Part shown: positions 56,679 to 64,000 of the stretch, one piece after another
How the letters are laid out: each line of letters opens with the position of its first letter
Position numbering within the stretch: the stretch's first letter is position 1
NCBI GenBank assembly: GCA_020746995.1
Contig: JAGPXD010000007.1
Location: forward strand, 2,108,001 to 2,172,000
From: Plectosphaerella cucumerina
Lineage: Eukaryota; Ascomycota; Sordariomycetes; Glomerellales; Plectosphaerellaceae
Length of the DNA: 64,000 bases
Direction: 5' to 3'
Notes under the pieces: model-generated
Databases searched by the model: none
What the model saw: only the letters and a program-made list of their open reading frames with translations
Told to the model about the DNA's origin: nothing
Translations under genes and position numbers: made by a program

Positions 56679-57962
56679 TCAGTCAAGCATCGCCATGAGA
56701 CGCGTGCCGCCCCTACGCTTGACCGAGACCAGGTTCTGGGACAAGCCGGATTGGCAGGTTGTGCCGGCGGCCATGGCAATGACAGTGGACCACGCACCAG
56801 AGGCGCAGCGCTGGAACTGGGTACCGGCGATGCAGTTCCACTCGCCCTCGGACGAGCACGAAGATCCCGGGGTCTGGGCACCAACGGTACCGTTTCCTGG
56901 CACAGACTGGGTCGGTGAGGCAGGCAGGGCGGTGCTCGAGGGGCTGGTCTGGCTGCCGGCACTGGTGATAGTGGGCTTGACCGAAGGGACCGTGGTGACG
57001 GTGACAAGTGTCGACGTGGGCGCAGAGACGGCCTCGCTCCTAGTTGGGATGAAAACTCCGCCAGGGCTATGAGAGGTTAGCAGAGTCCCAGGGACAGAAG
57101 ATGATGATGAAGGCTCATACAGAGTGTTGCTAGGTGGCTGGCCATCGGGCTCGCCCGCGCTGGGAGCAGGCGTGTTGGTGGGCGGCAGAACAGTCGTGGC
57201 GGGCGTCGAAGGGGAGCCGTCAACCGGCGGGGCAGCACCATTGTCGCCGCCGCCGCTGCCACCACCGCCGGTGCTGCCGCAGCTGCCCTCGGGAGCCGAG
57301 GTGCTGGAGGAGTCATCGGTGACATCCGGGCCAGGGCTGGGGAACTTGACATCTGTGCCTTCGGCTGTGGAGCATCCGTTGCCAACGTTGGCGACGAGGA
57401 TGGCCGGACGGCTGCTGAAGGCGGTGCTGGTTTGACGCTTTGAAGCACCACCGCCCTGGGTCGAGACGACAGCGCAGTTCATGTACATCTCGCGGTTGCC
57501 GATCTTGTTGAACCAGGTCCAGGCGAAAACGGCGTCGTTTGCGGTGGGCACGTCGGCCGGGACGGTGAAGTCGAAGCTGGAGGTACCGGATAGGGGGCAG
57601 CCGCCGACGATGCTCTTGATGACAGTGAAGGTCTTGCCCTTGTCAAAGGAAAGCGAGGCCTGGCAGCTTCCTCCCTCGTGCGCGGCGCCGCCTCCGATGG
57701 TCATATTGTACGTCTGGCCGCCGGCGAAGGTGGTGACGGGCTGGGCAGCATCGGTTCCGAGGAGGTTCAGGTAGCCCTTGCAAGGGAAATCAGCGCCGGA
57801 GGCGTCCAGAGGAGAGGTCATGTCGAAGTCGACATCACCGGCGGCAAAGGGGTTTGCCTTCGACCGAAGGGGCGGCGGGAAGGTCATCTCCATGTGGGCA
57901 CAGACCATGGCCTGAAGCCCGGCAAGCAGGAGAGCCGCCGAGAGTTGGAAAGTGAACTTCAT
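56679..57962 (-). CDS. AA11 lytic polysaccharide monooxygenase with C-terminal X278-like module, 409 aa
   Basis: Minus strand, start 57962, one intron at 57067-57120 (54 nt, GTATGA donor, GCTAAC branch, ATAG acceptor) that is in frame and stop-free. After a signal peptide (residues 1-22, ending VCA) the mature protein starts with His (HMEMTFPPPLRSK), the N-terminal copper ligand of LPMOs. The second copper His lies in GGAAHEGGSCQASLSFD and the axial Tyr in NREMYMNCA, the AA11 arrangement. AA11 enzymes cleave crystalline chitin oxidatively outside the cell, so roles in wall remodelling or chitin feeding are likely. A Ser/Thr/Pro/Gly-rich linker (about residues 220-350) leads to a compact Cys-containing C-terminal module (CSSEGEWNC..FQRCASGAWS..CQSG), of the X278 kind found at the end of many AA11 proteins and thought to bind chitin. 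Confidence 0.93.
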   Translation of the reverse strand: MKFTFQLSAALLLAGLQAMVCAHMEMTFPPPLRSKANPFAAGDVDFDMTSPLDASGADFPCKGYLNLLGTDAAQPVTTFAGGQTYNMTIGGGAAHEGGSCQASLSFDKGKTFTVIKSIVGGCPLSGTSSFDFTVPADVPTANDAVFAWTWFNKIGNREMYMNCAVVSTQGGGASKRQTSTAFSSRPAILVANVGNGCSTAEGTDVKFPSPGPDVTDDSSSTSAPEGSCGSTGGGGSGGGDNGAAPPVDGSPSTPATTVLPPTNTPAPSAGEPDGQPPSNTLYEPSSSSSVPGTLLTSHSPGGVFIPTRSEAVSAPTSTLVTVTTVPSVKPTITSAGSQTSPSSTALPASPTQSVPGNGTVGAQTPGSSCSSEGEWNCIAGTQFQRCASGAWSTVIAMAAGTTCQSGLSQNLVSVKRRGGTRLMAMLD

Positions 57963-60705
57963 GATGTGATGGTGTTTCTTGTGCTGAGACGAGTGTGGTG
58001 TGTAGTGATGCTCCTGTGGCGTGGTGTGTTGGTCTGTTGTTGAGACTTGTGTGCGTGTGTATGTGTGTGTGTGTGTGCTTGTAGAATAGAAAGGCACCAG
58101 ACTCAAGGATACTTGAGATGCGTCGTAATTTATATTTCACCTCGAGCCTGCTCGTGGGATGCTGAGAAGAGAGTGTGCTGGAAGACGAAAGATTGTGTCC
58201 GAAGGCTGCCGGAATGACAGTTGTAAATCAGTCTAGCTGATGTCGTTGTGTTGAACCGCTCAGCGCGTCTGGGAGAGAACAGTGTAGTCTGGAAGAGTCT
58301 GGGGAGCCCGGTGATGTAGATACAGTCGGACTTATACCGCAGAAGAAGGAGTGTTGTAGGCCGGCCTTGGCAGTTGTTCCGCCCAAGTGAATGGAGCTGA
58401 TGAATGGTTGCCTGGCTGAAGAAAAGGGGCCAAGAGACTGCACAATGAACAATGGCAATAGAATAGAAAGAAACAGACACAACCGGCACCTGTGAAAGGA
58501 AGGATGAGGACGGGAACAGTCAGTGTGGAATCAGGGGGGTGACACCAGGCTTCTTTATGAAATCGAGCGCTTGCTCCCACCCACCTGTCAACCGAACAAG
58601 TCACACATATTGACTGGATCCTGGTACCCTACCTTGCCTACCTACCCGAGTGACTGCTGATCAGATGTCACGCCAGTCGACAGCAACAGCAACGGGCCAC
58701 CGGCATCCAATACACCCCAGTGATCTGGGGGGCAAGGGGACCTGTGGGTCTGCGTCTGGGGCGATGAAAGGAAGCCCGGTGGTTACAGGCTTCCGGCTCT
58801 TGTCTGAGAGATGGCTGTGACCTCGGACCCTGTTGTGGGCACCACCATCCATCTGCGAAACTTCGCCTGCCACTAGCCCGCGGCGAATTGGCGCCGTCTC
58901 TAGCTGTCGATTGTTTCCCATGGTCGTTCGGAGGAAAAAGATGGGGAGCGTCACTTTGCTGTCATGGTCTCCATCTCGGCCACGTCTTTGAGTGTCGGGA
59001 CTATGGCATTCAAGTTGTAGGCTTTGTTGTGGCCATCAAGGCCGATGTACAATTAGTGTCAGGTCCAGAAAGCTGTCAGTCGCCTAGTAAAAAACTCGGT
59101 GGTAGTAGCCTGTCCACTAACCCATCTTCCCGCCGCCTTTCTTGCATGGCATTCATGAGGTACCGAGGCCAAGCTGTATTCGTAGGCTTGATCTTCGTCC
59201 GGCTTCCAAGTCCGGGGGTCTGTGCTGATGATTGTCGACTGTCGGCCAAAAAAGGGAGCCTGGACCGGGCAGCATAAACCCCAAGGCACACAGGAGCGGT
59301 CGAGATTCAAGCGCCCGGACAATAACCAGCTGGTGGCCAAACATGATGCCGACAGGGGATCGCCTAGCTCCCGGATCGTTGACGAATGACACGGCTCGAC
59401 CAGCAGCAGTGATCGGGGATCTGACACTTGAGGATCCCAGGAGGTGGGGGGTCCGCCCAACCTCCATCTCCACTGCTCTCCGAGTCGTCAAAGCCGTCCG
59501 GTGTGCCATGCCCGATGCTCCTGCAGGTGGCAGAAAAAGGCAGACCCAGACCAATGAACAGGCCTCCGTCCCTGGACCGCTGAAACAGACGATGGGTTCA
59601 TTGGCCGAGAGTGGAGCCCTCCCCTGGCGGCTACCCCCAAAAGGAAACCGAGCGGCTCCAGCTCCACGTCGCTCCCGTCCCTTGAGCCGCCACCGCAACG
59701 TCAAGTCGTGAAACTGATCATAAACTTGAACGTCTGACGAGCGACGACTCCGAGTCCAGCTCCGCAGACTGTTACCCTAGCGCTTCCCAGTGCAAGCGCT
59801 GTGAAAGTTCAGGGGCCTGGCGCGACGGGAGGACATTGGATTAGGTGAATGGCAACTTGAAGAAACCCACTGGCAGCAAATGCATGGACCAAGGCCCAGC
59901 GGAAATCGTCCCGTCATTCAAGTTGCAACTTCCATCCCAAGTCACCTGAACACTACCTGTACCCCGGGAGCTGTGCGGTGGCTGAGGTGGTACGCAAACC
60001 ACCGCTTCGTGTTTCCACTCAGCCACTGATGTGCATTGTATCGCCGCCCGCGGTGGCAGTCATTCGCATGGACGAGCCATCCATGCGAACTTTCTCGCGC
60101 GGCATCCATTGTGGGCAAGGCAAGTCTCCTGCACATTGACGGATAAGTAGCATGGTTAGGTATGAGATATCCCTCGGCGGCTATAGCAAGCGAGGTGAGG
60201 TAAGTAAGTACCTGTAGGCAGATGCGCGTGGCGGCAATGGGTCATGTCGGTGGCCATTGGCTGGCACGGCGCCGGTGGACCCTCGGGATACCACCTACCG
60301 CCCAGCAGCCGTCGTGCCTTCAATACTCGTAGGTGATGTATGTAGCGTTGCTTGCACGGTAGGCGGAGTTTGCACCCGAGAATCTAGCGTGCCTCGGCTG
60401 GAAAAGGCCCTCAAGGCAGGCGAAGGCCTGGTGTGCGCGCGGCTGTCACATGGTATTCAGGTCGTGGCTGTTTCGACATCAGATACTGTTGAGGCTACTC
60501 GAGAGCATATGGATAGTGCTACATCTCGACATAGGTACCATCCCCCGTACGAACCCGCCTTGTGACCGCACTGAGACATCGTCGACTATCCACGCCCAGC
60601 AGTCACTCAGCTCGTGGGTAAGACAAGTAATAGCCCGCTACGCAAGCGTCATCAAGAGCCTCCAGTCACTCGGGAGCGTTGACTGTCGGAAAAAGATGCT
60701 CGTCC
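57963..60705. other. Intergenic region, 2.7 kb
   Basis: Upstream of the AA11 gene and downstream of the ataxin-2-like gene. The first 150 bp (58049-58077 in particular) contain a TG/CA microsatellite in the presumed AA11 leader. Open frames such as 59153-59704 (minus) and 58888-59277 (plus) lack protein character. I see no RNA gene. Confidence 0.5.
58049..58077. repeat. TG/CA microsatellite in the AA11 leader
   Basis: About 14 nearly uninterrupted TG dinucleotides on plus (CA in the sense of the gene), 87-115 nt upstream of the AA11 ATG. Length changes here would not touch the protein but could affect the leader. Confidence 0.85.
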
Positions 60706-63700
60706 TCATTTGGCCTCCACTTGAGCATCTCCTGCGCGGGCCTGCCCAGGCGTAGCAGACCCTGCTGGCCCAGACTGCGCGCCGTGCTGCTGTGGGGCAT
60801 TGCCTGCAGGCTTTCCGTTGTAGTTGCCCCCGTTGCGATGCTGGTTGTTGTAATGAGGCACTTGCTGCGGGCTCGTGCCAAACTGCTGAGGTCCAGGGGT
60901 GTTGAATCCTCGGCCGGCTGCATCAGTAATGTGGTTAGCGACTTGATCAAAGAAACGACCCGAAAGGAGCAGCGGCTTAAGAGAGTGACGTACCTTGACC
61001 GTTGGGGTGCTGTTGCGGATAGACCGGCTGTTGGTACTGAACATTGGGGCTCATGCCGTACACAGCCTGGCCCTGCTGGGATCCCTGATGGGCCATCATG
61101 GGGGCTGCAGGCCGTCCTGGGCTGGGGTAACCGTTGGCGCCTGGAACAGCCTGTGGAGGAGCCGCATTGGAAGGGGCAAACTGATGCGCTCCATACATGC
61201 CCATCTGGGGCACCATGCCTTGTGGGGGGAAATGCGGCGGCATCATGACGGGACCTCCCATGTGCCCCATCTGTGGCATGTATTGATGGTTGTTCGAGAA
61301 GCTCCGGAACTGCGCGCCCATCTGTGGTGTGGCAGGATTTCCCATAAAAGGCTGCATCATCTGGGGATTGTAGGAAACCTGACCGGGCGAGTTCATGACA
61401 GGACCGTAGCCCATCGGGCCTGGCTGCGAGATGCGAGGAGACGCAAACGACTGTGCCGAGTTGGAGGGAATCATGCGATGGTCGTCCATACCGCTGTACG
61501 ATGGGGCGCCGCCGTGGGCGTGCTGCCCGTGCATCGGCATTGTCGACATATTCGGCGAATGACGGGGCTGGGTACCCTGTTGCATGTGCAGAGGCAGCTG
61601 ATAATGATGAGCACTGGCCGAGCTCACATGAGGCGGGTTGGGTGTGATGGATGGTGTTGCAAATGATTGCTTGTCGAGGTACTCCTTGTAGTTCAGGCAC
61701 ATGGTGTTCTCCGACTTCTCATCCGTGTCGGTGATCTGACGCCACGTGGGAGGGGTGTCGAACGAAGGCCTGAGGCCCTCGTTGTCATCCCAGTTGCGAC
61801 CGGCCGGTGGCTGTATGGTCTTGATGTGAGCAAGAATGAAGCATTTCTTCACGTCGATGGCCTTGGTCTTCCGGCGAACAAGCTGGCCTCCGGTGCTGAC
61901 GATCGATGGGCCATCTACGGCATTGTTGGCTACAGCCGAGCGCGGGCTGGAAGCAGTGCTGGGATGACCGCCATTGGGGCTGAAGCTGGATGCGAACGGA
62001 TTGGGTTTGAACTCGTTGCTGTGAGGGTTTAATTTGGCGGGCTGGTGTCCAGAAGGCGCGGCGCTGAGGCGGCGGGTGAAGGACGGGTCGCTGTTGTTGT
62101 TATTGTTGTTGTTAGCAGGACCGGTTGGCGGCACCCGCATCTCAGGCACGGTGGCGTGAGCCGCTGGCTGCGTAGTTTTCTGTTGCTCCACGTTGCGAAG
62201 GCGCTGGGCGAGAGGCTGCCGGCCTTGCTGCGGCATGTGCTGTTGGTTTGACCGGTCGTTCCGGAAGGACTGCCCATGATGGGGTGGCGTTGCGTAGGCC
62301 TGACGAGGGTGCGGGTGTCTGCCCGAGTTGGGAGCCCCAGGCGAAGATGCGTACTGTGGGGGAGCTGTCGGCCGCGTTGCAGTCCTCGAGTCTGAGTTGG
62401 CGTGAGGTGTCTGCACCGAGCCGGCAGGCTTAGCCAGTGTCTCCTTGGTGGCCTGGTTCTTGTCTCTGGGCGCAGGCTCATTGACCTTTGAGCGCGCCAC
62501 CTCTTGTACGTTTTGAAGTGCCTTGGCCTGGATTTCCTGCTGCTTCAGGGGATCCTTGGCGATGATGGAGATCAGATCTGTAGGCACAGGGGTGGACAGC
62601 TTGAAGGAGCTGGCAAATTTCTTGAGCTCGGTAAGCTTCACCTCCTTGTCAGCACGGGCCTTGGTCGAGCGAATTTTGTCAGCCGTTTGTCTCTGTTGCG
62701 TTGCGAAGCTTTTGAAAGAGTTCAAGACATCTCGTTCTACCGTTGAAGCAGCACTAGGGGCCCCATCCTTGACGTGGGGTGAGATCGTGCGGCTCGAAGG
62801 GGTCGAAGGACGAAGAGGGGTGTTCGACTTTTCGGGAGATTTTGTCTTCGAAGGTCCCGCATCAGCGGTAGTTTGGGCTCGAACGGCTGAGGCGACTTCG
62901 GGTATCTTGCTGGCAGTGGCGGTCGAAGTTGCAGAGACGGAAGCGGCGTCGGACTTTTGAGCGGCACCGGCGACAGGGGCCAATGCAGCAGTTGCACCGT
63001 CACCATGTTGAGTGGGTTGACTGCCTCCGTCGTTCTTGGGGGGAGGCGTCTTCTTGGCCGGGGCTCGAACTTGAGAGGAGATGATGGCAGGGTCAACAGG
63101 TGCGCCGGTGACCGTGGCCTGTGACGAAGGAGCCCGTTTTGCCGGAGGAGTGTACTTGTTCTCGCGGGTACCCAAAGGAGGGAAGTCCTGTCTGCGAACA
63201 CCGCTATATCTGTTGGACAAGCCAAAGTTAGCGTGCGCTAGTCCATGTGTTTGGGGGTTGTTGAGCGTACTTATCCTCCTCGTTGCCGTTGTCATTGTTG
63301 CCCCCGGCGAAGTCCATGATGCGCTCCTCGGCAACATGGGCTGTCGTTGCCTGGCTCCGCTCGATTTCCCTCGCAGCCTTGTCGGCAGCCGCAAACCTGT
63401 CCTTGTACTGGGGGTGACTCTTGTTGATGGACGTCGTGTAGATGTTCTCGTCATAGTCGGTGGTGATGCCAAACCTTCTCTCGTTCTCGGCAAACTGATC
63501 CCAGGGTCCAGTGTTCGCCGAGCTTTCTAGGCTGCCATCTACGCCATCACTGCTGTCGGGCACCCATCGCTCAAGGGTTCGCTCGGTGAAACGACTTCCC
63601 GATATGGCAGAATCAGTCCTGAACGACCCCTTGCTGCCTTCGAATCATCAGCTATGTTGCGAACAAGGGCAGGGGCGAGTGTTGTACCGTTCTGAGCCCT

Positions 63701-63739
63701 GCCGGCTGCAGAACCGCCGTTCTTCTGATACGGCGGCAT
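60706..63739 (-). CDS. PBP1: PBP1 / ataxin-2-like protein (LsmAD, PAM2), 948 aa as read
   Basis: Exons on minus: 63739-63688, 63637-63271, 63209-60994 and 60917-60706, giving 949 codons with the stop. Residues about 45-115 carry an LsmAD domain (PWDQFAENERRFGITTDYDENIYTT, then a Lys/Glu-rich helix). A PAM2 motif (LNPHSNEFKPNPF, about residue 533) should bind the MLLE domain of poly(A)-binding protein. The C-terminal 350 residues are Met/Gln/Pro/Gly/His-rich, typical of ataxin-2. Pbp1/ataxin-2 acts in stress granules, mRNA stability and TORC1 control. The first intron (63638-63687, 50 nt) has a weak GAAG acceptor; it is needed because the LsmAD frame has no ATG of its own, and its join (AQNG-SKGSFRTDSAIS) fits the family. 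The N-terminal SM-ATX fold usual in this family is not visible; it may lie in exons beyond the right edge. Confidence 0.85.
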
Positions 63740-64000
63740 GGTTGTTTCCTCCTTCTCGTGTTTCCGAGCGTTGTCGTGCACTGATGGGTTGTGTCGGTGG
63801 GTAAAAGCGGAATCTAGTGACCACGCCCTGATTAGCAGGAGTGCAGCAGTAGCCTTGCTAGGGCAGGAAGCATCTTTTCATTGTGGAGGGACGCAATGTA
63901 TCGTTGGCGAGTGGCAGACGACTTACCGGGACTTGGGTTGGAGGAAGTCTCAGATATTTCCCATGCCGTGGTGGCTGGGCTGGGTCGCTATCGAGTCTGG
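63740..64000 (-). other. 5' flank of the ataxin-2-like gene, window edge
   Basis: 261 bp upstream of the chosen ATG. A GTAAGT donor-like site near 63926 and CTAAT branch with AG acceptors near 63815-63833 suggest an intron, either in the leader or between coding exons. The 74 nt beyond the donor are open in one frame up to the window edge, so upstream coding exons cannot be ruled out. A stop (TGA, about 63871) closes the frame of the chosen ATG further upstream. Confidence 0.4.

Noticed and set aside
60666..61700. 344-codon minus frame overlapping the ataxin-2-like C-terminus
   Set aside because: Runs in another frame across a real exon and through its intron. The Met/Gln/Pro-rich ataxin-2 frame explains the DNA better.
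1..64000. tRNA, 5S rRNA, CRISPR, transposase or secondary-metabolite cluster
   Set aside because: I looked for T-loop words, 5S-like sequence, spaced repeats, transposase motifs and backbone enzymes and found none. A tRNAscan or RepeatMasker run would be decisive.

Overview
The window is nuclear DNA of a filamentous ascomycete, most likely a Sordariomycete. Evidence: gene-dense mixed-strand layout, mostly 50-80 nt introns with GTRNGT donors and CTNAC/CTRAY branch sites, pyrimidine-rich leaders, and a gene set typical of moulds (CAP20-type perilipin, CFEM-GPI protein, AA11 lytic polysaccharide monooxygenase, CYS-3/MetR-type bZIP). CAP20 is best known from Colletotrichum, so Glomerellales is possible, but the genus cannot be fixed from sequence alone. 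I found no rRNA, tRNA, CRISPR or intact transposon.

Layout, left to right: an unrecognised 913-aa coiled-coil protein (+, 2186-5120); a von Willebrand A-domain protein (-, 5918-7003); a class I/II PLP aminotransferase with a 13-nt micro-exon (+, 8817-11084); a CYS-3/MetR-like bZIP with a 1.16-kb intron (-, 13920-15933); kinetochore CHL4/CENP-N (+, 18129-19535); TatD-type nuclease (-, 19626-21018), divergent from the ribonucleotide reductase large subunit (+, 21817-24714); CFEM-GPI protein (+, 27484-28426); box C/D snoRNP factor BCD1 (+, 29120-30616); DENN-domain protein (-, 31374-34164). After a 5.9-kb gene-poor gap come CAP20/perilipin (+, 40075-40690), a pirin with an N-terminal hydrophobic segment (+, 41602-42760), exocyst SEC6 (+, 43251-45515), endocytic EDE1 (-, 45912-49900), alpha-tubulin (-, 50764-52627), a type I ER membrane protein ending in KKSQ (+, 53511-54287), a WW-domain protein (-, 54553-55859), an AA11 LPMO (-, 56679-57962) and a PBP1/ataxin-2-like protein (-, 60706-63739).

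Most are housekeeping genes for DNA synthesis, kinetochore, microtubules, exocytosis/endocytosis and RNA metabolism, interspersed with surface or lifestyle genes (CFEM, CAP20, AA11). They do not form a biosynthetic cluster. I did not find a convincing new multi-gene system. The best leads are regulatory and structural: a dense MluI-box cluster between TatD and RNR1, a likely internal promoter plus CYS3-type site inside the long bZIP intron, an ataxin-2 homologue with no visible SM-ATX fold, an unassigned ER membrane protein, and a membrane-targeted pirin. All exon borders were read by eye from splice signals and reading-frame continuity and have not been tested against transcripts.
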